This document shows positions 45,039 through 55,936 of a stretch of DNA of 64,000 nt, in pieces. The notes under the pieces were generated by a model that was given only the letters and a program-made list of their open reading frames with translations, made no database searches and was not told the DNA's origin. The DNA is from Mortierella alpina (Eukaryota > Mortierellomycota > Mortierellomycetes > Mortierellales > Mortierellaceae): positions 1,736,001-1,800,000 of the forward strand of contig JANATF010000002.1 of assembly GCA_029449245.1 (NCBI GenBank), read 5' to 3'. The position numbers and the translations under genes were made by a program. Numbering within the stretch: position 1 is the stretch's first letter; each line of letters opens with the position of its first letter.

Positions 45039-45311
45039 TTAGGAGCGGCTAACCATATACGCCATGGCGGACACCTTGAAGTCCGATGCTGCCTTGGTCT
45101 CGTATTCTTTGCTCTTTGAAATGGGGTTCTTGTTTTCGACCTTCGCGACCTTGGAAGCCTTGAGTTTCGCCGATTGATGGACCAGGGTGTTATCCACGAG
45201 CGTGACCTGAGAACCGGACGAAGGCAGAGACGATGGTGTCGAGGACTGACGAAGAACGCCGGCTGTCGTAGCACCTGCGACGGTGGACTTGCGAGAGGAA
45301 AAGAAGGTCAT
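45039..45311 (-). CDS. Small Ser/Lys-rich SAMA-motif protein, divergent member
   Basis: Unknown family, 90 residues, the longest of the five. It starts MTFFSSRKSTVAG, continues with a Ser/Thr-rich stretch and a Lys-rich segment (KASKVAKVENKNPISKSK), and ends SDFKVSAMAYMVSRS. The C-terminal FKVSAMAY block is identical to the type 1 genes, whereas the rest is much diverged, so it is an older paralog. A minus-strand TATAAAAG lies at 45382-45389, 70 bases upstream of the start. It has no divergent partner gene in the 780 bases upstream. Confidence 0.7.
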   Translation of the reverse strand: MTFFSSRKSTVAGATTAGVLRQSSTPSSLPSSGSQVTLVDNTLVHQSAKLKASKVAKVENKNPISKSKEYETKAASDFKVSAMAYMVSRS

Positions 45312-46092
45312 ATATTTTGTTCCTGTTGTTGGGTGTTGTCACTATTGATTCTCTGTAGATTGAGGGTCATTTTCCATATGCCTTTTATATGTTTCTTTCC
45401 TACGTACTGAGCATATGTACTTTTATGCATGTCCTACATGTAAAGACAATATGTCTCGCTTACTGGCCGGGGTCCACGGTGTCCGTGGGTAATGGGCAAG
45501 CAGAAGGGTCAAACTCAGATATTCAGCCTCAGGTAAAGGCTTCTGAACTGCGGCAAGTACCATGAGTAGTCTAGCACCACTAATTCACCGCGCCTGGGCA
45601 GCCCCTGCTTTTGGCACTTTTAGCTTTGACCTCCGCGGCGTCTTGCAGCAAAGAATTGGCACCGATGCATGCACGGTATCAAGGCTGACCAAAAGTGCGC
45701 GACCAATGGCACCTAGCATGCCTACTTCCAGCGATCATTCTCGCGAGCCATTTCGAGAACAATAGGGACTGCGGCAAAAAATAAGGCTGCGTGCAGAAAA
45801 GGAGGGCATTTGTACATTCTAGTCTGGAATAGGCTACGTCTCATAGTTCACAGACTAGGCGTATAAACTCAGCTTGACTCACAATAATGCGCGTCTGACA
45901 TTCCTCACTTCTGCTCAGCGCATCTCGCTGGAAGCACTGCGCAGACGTGTCCCTTGCTCACACACAGCAAATCCATACTGAGATCGTTTTAAAGAAAAGG
46001 TGGAGGCTGTTAGCCCCATAATCTTTATCGAAATGCTTTGATCTATCGCTATGTGCATATGATTCTCTGAAGAACCCCAAGACAGGGTTGAC
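45312..46092. other. Intergenic region upstream of the last small-protein gene
   Basis: Contains the promoter of the gene ending at 45039 and the 3' region of GID1. An open frame at 45562-45765 has no recognised relatives. Confidence 0.45.
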
Positions 46093-49000
46093 TTATCGCT
46101 GCAGACAATCCTTGTAAAGGTCAAAGAAAGCAGCCTCTCCCACTCCCTGCTTCGTCAACTCTGACAAGATCACATTCGTGTGGCGATAAACCGTCTCCAG
46201 TGGGGCTGTCGTTGGTAAGTTTTGGGAGGCGAGGATGGCCGTATTCACCGTATCGGCCACCCTCTCCCGAGAAACCGGTCTTGATAGCTTCGATGGATGG
46301 AAAAAGGCCGTTGAAGCCGAACTGGAGTGTCTACTGTGGGAGTTATGAGAGTAGGCCAGCACCGAAAACGTTTCGCGCAATGTCTGTTGAACACACTCGC
46401 GCCGGTTGTGCCCATACTGCTCTTGCAAAAACTGTCCAAACACAATAGTGTCTTTGAGGGGACCTAAGCCTTCCAAGTCGTCATAGTCCTGAGAACTAGA
46501 GGCCACTGCTCCCTCCTTCTTGGACGTGCCTTGATCCACATCCATGGACAAGTTGCTTTCAGCCACTTTGCTGGCACGCCTTTCTTTTCCTGTACCGTCG
46601 CGTCGCTCCTGGCGGTCCAATGCTTGAAGTGGAGACGAGGACGCCGCTACCATCTCCACAAACTTGCGGCAGCGAAGCTGGAACAGCATGTCCTCTTGGC
46701 TAGCCATAACTCCAGAATAGTGCGCTTCGAGAAGGTCGATAGCCTTGTCAATATCTCCCGCGAGTATAGCCGTTCGAATCACTATAGAGGGTTACAAACG
46801 AATGTATGGTTAATTGGTCATCCAGGAGCAATAGCTTCTAAATTTAGCCACCTGCATATGCAAAGTCTTTCATGGCTGGGGTCAGCATAGATGAAGATAC
46901 CTTTCCGTCTCTCTGTATCGACTACCAACGGATGATTGTCCGCGTCTTTAGATCCCGACGATGAACCTCCCTTTCTCTGAGACTGGGGAACCAAGTCACC
47001 TGAAAACTGCTTGGCGCTCTCAGAATACCCATGATGGATCATGTAGGAAAGCACAAGTTGGCTAAGACTTTGTGACAGAACACCCACTTGGTTTTTCTCG
47101 TCAATTGCCTTTTGAAAAGTGTTCTCCAACTCCTGCCAGGCTTCCGTTTTTAGTTCCTAAGACGTACAAAGTGATCATGTAAATAAAACATCTACATGTA
47201 TCAGTCAACAATTAAGGTCAGCAATGGATAATGTTTTTACCTTGACATAACTTTCAATGTCGAACACAAAGTCCCGCTGCCCAAAGTTAGCCTCTACAAT
47301 CTCGCCTGCAGTCCTCATACCGACGGTCGGATAGAGAGACCCTTTCAAGTCGCGGAACGCAACGCCTACCAGTATGAAAGAGACACGAGCAAAGTTAGAA
47401 TACCTCTCCATGTGCGTGTAAGGGAAAAAGTACAGGCCGTTGTTCCCTATTACCGAGAAACTGGCCATTCTTCGTGTAGAATAGTGACATGTCTCTGAAA
47501 TTGATGCCGCATCCAATCGTATCTCCAGTCGTGAAAATTGGTCCAAAGGGGCGCCCGTTACCGCAACCACCAAAGATATTGCCATCGTCTCCGTGATATC
47601 CCCACGACTGCGGCTCCCATCCTAATCGCCATCCGAAATAGAAATAGAATATCCGGTGGAATACGGGTCCATATTAAGAAGCATTATAATTGTTAGTACG
47701 CGGCGGAGAGTGATGTTCGTGTGTGCGCAGCAAGTACCCATCATGGTTTCCACAGCGTACCAGGTAGACGTTCGAGGACCACGGAGGAGTTACAAACACC
47801 GATACCAATGTAGCTGGTTTGTACAACACCAATAGAAGAGGTGGACTAGTTAACATGGATTGTGCATATAGAATGGCGTCAAGCGATCTGCAAAGCAGTC
47901 TTACCCCTGTTGCCCCTTGCTCTTGATGAAAACCTCGTAGTAATAAACTCCGCATTGCGGTGGAATGGGTCTGTTCGCTCGGATCGCTGATGCATCACTG
48001 TCCAACTTGCCTGGACCTATATCAAATCCACAAAAGGTGCTCTTGATGGGTGAGCTGACTGACCCACGACTTGTTTCGCAGTCGCAGTTGCAGTCGCAGT
48101 CGCAGTCGCAGCCTACATATTCGCCAAGATATGATTCTCACCTGTGTAATGGACCTCCAAATCATCCTCAAAGAGCATAGTCTTCTCAGTCTTCTCAACC
48201 GAACTCCACCGCGAAGGAAGGTGATATCTGAGCGGGCGTGGTTCCGCATTCGCGCCACTATTATTCCCGTGTGAACTACCTCCAGATTCGCTCCCGCTTC
48301 CACTGCTGCTGCTGCTACTACTACTGCTACTGTCGCAACTGCTGCTGTCGCTGTCCTGATACGTGTGCGAGTGTCGCCGTCTTCCAGACTCGCTCAACAG
48401 GCGCCTGCGCTTCGAAGGCTCCCTTCCTGTTGGCGAAGTTGCTGTAGTGTAATCCAACGTGACTCCTTCGGGCTGGAAATGCTGGGCGAAGGTAGTATGA
48501 CGTAAGTAGGCCGGTAGCTGAGCCATTTTTGATTTTTTGCCCGCTGGGAATGAGGAGGTCGGGGAGGTTCGATTGGCCATGGATGCCTTCTTGAGAGTTC
48601 CAAAAGTTATAGACCGAGGGCGGCTTGTGTCCTCGCGTTCTGGTAAGGGAAGGAAGGTATGGCGAGAGTGAGGAGATTGCGTGGCTCGGTGTTGGGCCGC
48701 TCGAAGGGTGAGCGACGGATAGCGGCGAGCATACGAGATGGTCGCAAGCGACGTCTGTTCACGATCCGAGGCGCTTGCCCACGGAGCATCTGTCTCCGCC
48801 GTCACTGTCGACAAACCTTGATCCTGGGCGTTGACCGCAGAGGTGGCTGAATACGCTGGCGCAGCTGTCGATGCCTCTTCTGTCGGGGCTATGACGTTCA
48901 AGACGGACTGATCATCCATGTCAACGTCCTCATCGCCGCCAACCTGGGCTGTCGGGCTCAAGGGCGCAGCTGTGAGTGCTGTAGAGGATCCAGATGCCAA

Positions 49001-49204
49001 GATAGGATAGCTGACCAAGGCGGGCGACGAGGAGGTAGCGGAGGATGGGTTGAGGATAGGAGGCCGAGGCGTCTGAATATGGCTGCGGGCGCCGTTGTCC
49101 TCGGCATTGGACACGTCGTCCTGCTCTTGATGCATGCGGCTGTCTGCTGCTCCTGATGAGCTGTGGCCGGGCACTGCTGTTCTTTGGCGATCCTGTTGCG
49201 ACAT
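46093..49204 (-). CDS. GID1: GID1/RanBP9-like subunit of the GID/CTLH ubiquitin ligase
   Basis: Orthologous group of yeast Gid1 (Vid30) and animal RanBP9/10, the core scaffold of the GID/CTLH E3 ligase that degrades gluconeogenic enzymes. Exons: 49204-48142, 48016-47905, 47813-47761, 47621-47454, 47365-47241, 47156-46901, 46781-46093; 821 residues. The first 330 residues are disordered, with Ser runs and RRRR. The SPRY domain runs from about 335 to 510 ([75 protein letters not shown]). LisH follows at about 530-560 ([18 protein letters not shown]), then CTLH from about 593 ([21 protein letters not shown]) and a CRA domain to the end, with a Ser-rich insert. Domain order is exactly that of RanBP9/10. 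SKI3 lies just upstream on the same strand. Confidence 0.93.
48077..48111 (+). repeat. CGCAGT hexamer repeat in GID1 intron 1
   Basis: About six units of CGCAGT, one imperfect, lie within the first intron of GID1, not in coding sequence. Confidence 0.8.
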
Positions 49205-49425
49205 GGGAGGTTGCGGCCACTGGGCGGTCTGTGCAATGACGTGTCTGCTGACAAGAATAAGAATGCGCGCAGGGTACGGCGTGTGTGCGTGGAGTGGAGG
49301 TAGGGCTGGGCTAGGCTAGGCTGAGCTGGTGCGGATGGATGGATGGATGGACGGACGGCTGAATGAGATAATCAATGGAGGAAAGCAAGAAGAGAAAATG
49401 TGAATCGAGTAGGAAAAAAGAGAGA

Positions 49426-49488
<63 letters not shown>

Positions 49489-49583
49489 GTCCTCTTTGCA
49501 CACACGAGAACGTTCCGCTGAGACATCATGGACCACGATATATATTTTTTTCCTTCTTTTTTTTTTTGGTTAATACATGCTGT
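49205..49583. other. Intergenic region between SKI3 and GID1
   Basis: This 379-base interval must contain the SKI3 terminator and the GID1 promoter and leader. It is dominated by simple sequence: a GGAT repeat near 49334-49350, the CA tract at 49430-49484 and a T-rich run near 49545-49568. Confidence 0.6.
49430..49484 (+). repeat. (CA)27 microsatellite upstream of GID1
   Basis: 55 bases of pure alternating CA, ending at ACGCACG. It lies 226-280 bases upstream of the GID1 start codon (read as TG on the coding strand) and could adopt Z-form DNA or vary in length. Confidence 0.95.
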
Positions 49584-52500
49584 CTATGCATCGACGCGCT
49601 GCTGTGTCTGCACCGCGACGCCTACGACCTGCCATGCCTTGCGACTCCATGGCGCGGCCATCACCGCCCTCTGCGCAACCGTCAGCGCATCGCGGATCTT
49701 GGCTGCGCTCTGCCGCCTTTCCTCATCCAGCTTCTCCCTCTTGGCATTCTTCCACCCACTCACTTTCTGCTGCCTCTCCTCATCCGCTAGCAGTATCGTC
49801 CCCGCAAGCTGGCCGTACCCCTCAGATAGATCCATCGCCTGCACACTATCCCGCTGAGGCAGCAGGTCAAGGCTCGCCTTTGCACTTGCTTGTGCAACAG
49901 AGTACGGGGTATGCCCATACGTTGCTGTAGTCGTCGACACATGCTCCGAGAGTCGACGCCAAAGCATAGCCTCCGCAGGTGCCTGGTGAACCGATTTGGA
50001 AAGCGCCATGGTCGACAGCTTGGACTCGTTCAACAGCGAGTAATACTGGCTGATCATCCTGTCCGACCGCATCTCGGGATCCATCTCTGCCAGCTCCATT
50101 CTCGAAAACTTTAGAATCTCCTTCAAAGCAGCCGTCGCCAATGTCTCGTCGTCCTGGACCAGTCCCATCGCACCCAAGCCAAAGATCGCCGGCAAGTGCG
50201 TCGGTGACTGAGCAATGCATCGGAAGAGCTCATCTTTGGCCACTGCCCTCTGTTCATCCCCACCAAGAGCCCACAGAACCTGACTCAGAAGAACAACCAC
50301 GTCGTCACGAGACTTTTCCATGCCCTCCACTTGCTCTGTCTCCGCGAGTGCCGTCTCAAACATGGTCAGACTGCGCTCCAACTCTCCGGCGTAATAGAGA
50401 GAAAGTCCTGCACCAAGGTGTTTGCATGTCCTTACAACACTTGGGCCTGTCTCTTGACCTTCCAGCTCGATCGAGGCCTCATACGCCTCAACTGCTCCCG
50501 AGTAGTCCCCAATGGACAACAGTGCACGGGCCAAATTGTGGTAGAGCATCATTTTTTCTCTTCTGCATCTGTCGCTGCTGGCATCCTCGCCTTCCTCATC
50601 CTTAAGAATCCGAATGGCGGTCAAGAAGCACTCGGCTGCTCCCTCTTGCTGCAAGAATCTCTCCCGCATGAGGCCTAGCAAATTCCACCCAGCAATATCC
50701 CGTGGCCGCTGTTCCAAGTACTTTGACAGTGCGAAAGCTGGTGTCACTAGAAGAGTCGCACCCGTTGACTGACTGGCCTGTTTACCGCCTACGTTGTTGC
50801 CTGCAGCGCCCTGTCTCTGAAAGGTCGCCATCATGTCCGTGAATGTGTTGGCAGCATATCCATAGTTTGCTTCTAGAATCGAAGCTGTACTGGATTCGTA
50901 CGCATGTGCAAACAGCGCTGTCGACTCTCCGCTTCCCCAGAGACTAGCAACGCACGCCTGTCCGGTCCATGCTTGTGCGAACGATGGGTCTAGGGTCTGT
51001 GCTGTCGTAAATGCCTTCAATGCCAGTTCCAAGTCCGAGTTGAGGATATAGAGGAACCCAAGATTTGACCATGGAACGGCATCCTAGATCCCCCACAATC
51101 AGTATAAAGGTCAAAAATGACAGGTCAGCCATAAAATACACGTCGACAACGTCAAAAGTCAGTGTTGTTTTTTTCAGTGTCAACATACCTTGGGGTCATA
51201 CTCGATCGACTTGATGAACGCATGCTGGCTGATCTCGGCGTTGGTCGATAGGGCAACAACACCAAGAGCATTCCACACCATAGGATTCTCCTCCTCAAAC
51301 TGCAGCGACGCCTTCAGACAGCGCATGGTGATCCCGAGCCACTGCTTGGCTCGACCGGCAGCCTCAGCAGACCGGTTTTTACGGACAGCGTTCTCGTGTC
51401 GAAAGTAGTAGCTGAGGGCGATGTCATACCAAAACTGGGCGGACTGGTACCCCTCGTTCCCATGCAAAATGTTGGCTCTCTTGTATGCCAGTCCTGCAAC
51501 AGTATAGATGGCGTCGAGTGCCTGCGCCGTCTTCTCCGTGGTGGCGTCCACGAAGTCAGATGGTTGAGCAATCTCTAAAAACTGCAAAAGACTGCTGTCC
51601 AGATCTCCGGGGATATGCAGGAGTGCGTTGGTGTCTGCAGGAAGAATTTGGACAATGGCGGATAGGGTCTCAAAAGGGCAGAGTCGCAGGTATCTCACAA
51701 CTGAGCGATACGCCAGGCAGGCGTCACCCACCAGCTTCCATGCAGACATGATCTGGTTGTCAAGCTGCAGCAGCTGGTGCGCATACACTAACGCTTGTCC
51801 ACATGACTCAGCTGATCGACCGTAGTATCCAGACACGAAAAACTCTTTGCCTTGCTCCAAATAACTCTCCGCCAAGCCCATCAAGGACGGAACGTGCTTG
51901 GGCTCCAGATTTTTTTCTGTCAAGTCGAGTACCAGGAGGTAGTGCTCAATTGCCTCGGGGTACATCGTCAGCCTCTGATGCACACGAGCAATATGATAGA
52001 TAGCAACCGTTGATTCCGGAAGTAGCTCCCGCATCCTTGAGAAGGCTTTCAGAGCCGCCATGTATCGACCTTCGTGCTGGTACGCCTCAGCAACACCCTC
52101 CCATGCTAGTGGATCCTTGATGTCGTTTCTTAACAATTTCTGGAACGAGCCCATGGCTTCAATGTTGTTGCCACGCATCAGCTCGGCAAATCCCAGCCTT
52201 TTCAACGCCCAATTGGCCTTGGCATCAGCATCAGCGACCTTTTGGTAGATGTCGATTGCTCCCTCCAGACTATCGCTCTTCAAAAGATAATCGCTGAGGA
52301 ATCGTCCTGCATCTCCCTCACGGGGATCCAGCGAAAATGCGTGCTGGTAGCACTTCTCTGCTCGAGCCTCGTCCTGAATGACCTCGCGATAATAATGACC
52401 AAGGTATGTGAACGCACCTGCACAACGTGGGTCAAGTTTTGCCGCGGCAATGAGCTGTGCATGACTGTACTCAGGATTTTCCCGATACTCGTCTACGTCA

Positions 52501-54630
52501 AATTGATACCATATGTGAGTTTTCAAGGAACATACAGCCTCCTCTCCTGATGTTCATTATAGCCGCTTGTAATCAAGATAGCAAGCACGGCCTACCTCCC
52601 AGGTCGTAGTAGATTCTTCCGAGTCGGTACAGGTCCAAGGCACGAGGTTCCTCTGACGTTTCAATAACTTCCCGAAGGCGCTCCTCTGCCCGCTCATACT
52701 CATGTTGTAGGTATAAAATCCATCCTAGCTCCGACTTTGCTGAGACATTCGCTGCATCTAGAGCAAGCACCCTCTCAAAAGACTCTGATGCCTCAGCCCA
52801 TTTGCCTTCGGCGAACCTTACGAATCCCACGCCCTATTCGCCACCAATGCAGAAAAGAACGCATAAGTCTTGATCCGCAAAAGCTGTGGCACTACATCTC
52901 ATGTCGATAAAGAGCGAGTTGTACCTGATGCGCATCGAGATTGATTTTGTCTTCCTTGAGAATCCCTTGGTAAAGTTCAAGAGCATTGGCAGCCAGCTTG
53001 GGGCTGATCTTGAGCTGGCAATTCGCCATACAGAGCTCAAATGAACAGCGCATCCTTTCAGGCAAGCATTGTCTGAGTGTTAGCGGAGACAATGACTAAT
53101 CAATATGCCCTCAATCTTTGCACAAAAATTTGATATGTACCTGGAAAACGAAAGCGCTGCGGCTGTTGCTTGCTTCTGGATAATTTCCCTGCCAGCGGTA
53201 GCGTGCTCGAGGCCGGCTTCGTAGTCCTGAGCGTCATGATCCATCCAACAGATGACCAAATATCCATAGGCCACGCTTGGGTCTAATTTAAACCCTTCCT
53301 CCAAGATTTCCAGTAAATCATCTCGAACCTCTCCTTGCGAGAAGTGCAACTGTGCCTGGATCATCTTTGAGAGACCTGTGCTGGGGTACTTTGTGATATA
53401 TTGCTCCTGCAGGTCCACATCGTAATCAGTGGGCGAAGCAGCATCTCTAAATTTGAAGATGACTTCGTAGGCCAGCGCAGGTGTTGAGTCTTCCTGGATC
53501 ATTCTGGATGCCAACTCCAGCGCTTTCTCGCGCACAGTCGACTTTTGATCGGTCCTGATAGCCTCCATTTTGTTAATGTAAAACTCCAGTAATTTCAGCT
53601 CTAAATCCTTGTTGTTCTCCCCATCTAGTTGTAGAATGGACTCGTATGTTGTTCCAAGCTATATCGCCAGAGAATAATGAATATATGTGAGTAACATCCT
53701 TGAGAGCGTGCCTGCTGAAATCCAGCCGTTACTTACCTCCGACTTGTTATATAGATCATTTCGGACAGCGTTTTGAACCTGTTCCAGGGTCCCGCCGCCT
53801 AGTCGTCCCCGCCGCAACCTGACTTCGCGCTCGAAATATTCGGCGTCTGTCTTCTCTTGGACGTGGGCCATTGACGTGAGGGTATCCATTTGATTTGGTT
53901 TATCGTCCAAAATGTCGTAAAGAGAGCTTCCTGGCAGCAGGGTTCCCATCTTTTCAATCGCCTTGTCCATCCGCCCCTCATTGGTATACAATTCAATCAG
54001 TCGTTGAGTGGTTGAAAGGGCCTTCTTGCCATCTGGACTATAAGGTAAAGCATACTAACACGTTAACGCCTGTTCATCTGCGTGAAGTAAATGATCCTCA
54101 GATTTGAAGCCAGCACTTCCCCTTACGCTTTCACATGGGTCTGCAGCATGTCCTCAAGTGTTACTATCAGGTCCGGCCACCTCTTGAGTTTGTCGTAAAA
54201 GTTGATCAGGCCCTATTCACGTTGGGAAGCGGTTAGACTGCGGCTCTTTTTTTTTTTTTGCTCAAAGTACGCCAGGGTGGGAAACTCGCATTTCGATGCT
54301 TACCTCGCGTGCTAGCGGAAGATCAGGACTGACTGCAATAGCTTTTTTGAAGGATGCTTCACCATTTTCTGCCTGTCCTAGATTTTGATGTGCTAGACCT
54401 GAAAATACCAGACTTCATAACGGTGTAATGCAGGTTGAATAAATTGACATTGGCGGGGCAAGAACACAAACAATGAACGCACGGATTTTAATGAAAGCCA
54501 TCCCAACATACCCCATATAGTTGTCCGCATCCGCGTCCAGAACCTTCTCTGCCCACTTTAGTGCCTCCTCGTACTTCTTGGCGACGATGGCCTCCTTTGC
54601 ATTCTTAAGATTGATCTTGACGGTCGACAT
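49584..54630 (-). CDS. SKI3: SKI3, TPR scaffold of the SKI complex
   Basis: Scaffold of the Ski2-Ski3-Ski8 helicase complex, which feeds mRNA to the cytoplasmic exosome (TTC37/SKIC3 in animals). Nine exons: 54630-54512, 54412-54304, 54212-54127, 54037-53737, 53658-53141, 53072-52925, 52833-52596, 52492-51189, 51083-49584; 1440 residues, near the 1432 of yeast Ski3. The N-terminus (KNAKEAIVAKKYEEALKWAE, then NYMGLVFSGLAHQNLG) matches the first TPRs of TTC37. Many more TPR-like helical pairs follow, for example GAFTYLGHYYREV, AYQHEGRYMAALKAF, AIYHIARVHQRL, DAVPWSNLGFLYI and AGWNLLGLMRERF. The exon 1-2 junction was fixed by finding the acceptor AAG before CTGGTATTTTCAG; the more obvious TTTTCAG breaks the frame. 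An in-frame ATG at 54711 could add 27 residues. Confidence 0.92.
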
Positions 54631-55936
54631 GTCCACGTTTAGTCCTGGCGAAGGCACTTTCTGTTGAGAATTCGAATATAAAGCGACAAGTCGCTGTGAG
54701 GGTGATCTCAAAACGCGTTGATAAAGTCTTGTTGACGCCGTCGGATTCGGAGAGGCACGCGTAGTGAGATGGTTGTGAGTGCCGTTGCATGGATTGGGTG
54801 GGGCGAGAATGTTGTCGCTCTCCTCCCATGTTTACGTACAATTTGGATACGTGATTCCGATCCAAGGGTGATGCCTGGTTCAACGCTTCCTCTAAGCTTT
54901 TCGGTCCTTTACGACCAAACACCACCTCTAGCATTTATCTATTCTTTCTGGTGAAAGTCTGCCTCATGAGAAGCTGCTCCTGTTTATCGGATTCAGGCAC
55001 GTCGGTGGCGAGTGCTTTGAGACTCCAGTTGCAGTCTCTGGATCGTAAGGCGAACATGCACGGCGGTCTTGACTAAACTGGCGCGGGAAAAAGTAAGCTG
55101 TGTGAAGCATTGTAAACCACGCGCCCTATTTGCCTTTGCACGCGCTCGAGGAACTCTGCCCTCCTCGGAGAAAAGGTGTAGGCGGGAAGCACAGTAAAAA
55201 TAATGCAATTAGAGATGGTTTAGCGGAAGGATCGATCGGTTTGCAATGAGCTGAGCCCACCTATGCGTTCATCCGTCTTGGTTTTGTCAGAGGGCGCCGA
55301 GATCAGCTGCAGGTCTATAATTGCATTCGTGGTCATCGCCCCTGTGGCTGCCAGTGCGCATCATCTGTGTGAGCCTGCTTGATAGGAGGAGGAGGAGGTC
55401 TTGTCGATCAAAGCGACAGCACCGCTCGTCATTTACCCCTGCCGTATCGATGGTAGAGTGGAGAGAAAAACCTACTGGCGATTGCGATGCCCATGATGAG
55501 GACGCCGGTAGTGAGGACTTTGAGATGGTGGCAATGGAAGGCCCCCGTTTCTCGCCTCTTTGGTCCAAAGCACCGAGGTCGCTTTGGACTACAGAAACAA
55601 AAAAAATGAGAGCACAATTCCGTGCGCCCTGGACTACATCAAAAAGCACAGCCCACCCCGCGCACCCCCTCCTCCCGTCCAGATGGCCACGCCTCTCGTG
55701 CTCACCTCACACTTGTGCCGCCTCTGATGCCTTGGTGAAGTATGTAAGATATAAAGAGTAGATCGTTCCCCAACGCTTCTCTCCTGTCTCGGCTCCTCGG
55801 CCTCCTACTTCCTGTTTCCTCTCTACGACTCATCCATGGATCTCGTTTTGAATCAGACTCCTCATTACACTCATTGCATCACACAACACACGCAGTGTGT
55901 CCGTTCCTGAGCAGCACTTGAAGCACTCTCACAATA
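54631..55936. other. Divergent intergenic region, SKI3 and UPF0658 genes
   Basis: 1.3 kb between divergent genes. A plus-strand TATAAAGA at 55750-55757 fits the UPF0658 gene. On the minus strand, 54934-54840 reads open from an ATG as LEVVFGRKGPKSLEEALNQ and ends at a GTACGT donor-like site; it cannot be joined in frame to SKI3 and is probably leader or chance. Around 55440-55600 a minus-strand TTTGTTTCTGTAG resembles a splice acceptor followed by open sequence, but no start or complete gene can be built. Confidence 0.4.
55750..55757 (+). promoter_or_regulatory. TATA-like element of the UPF0658 gene
   Basis: TATAAAGA 180 bases upstream of the start codon at 55937, followed by a C/T-rich leader. 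Confidence 0.5.

Noticed and set aside
54605-54934. Minus-strand frame starting MLEVVFGRKGPKSLEEALNQ
   Set aside because: It cannot be spliced in frame to SKI3 and overlaps the SKI3 start in another frame; likely leader or chance.
55216-55236. tRNA-like A box (GGTTTAGCGG)
   Set aside because: No B box at proper spacing and no acceptor-stem pairing.
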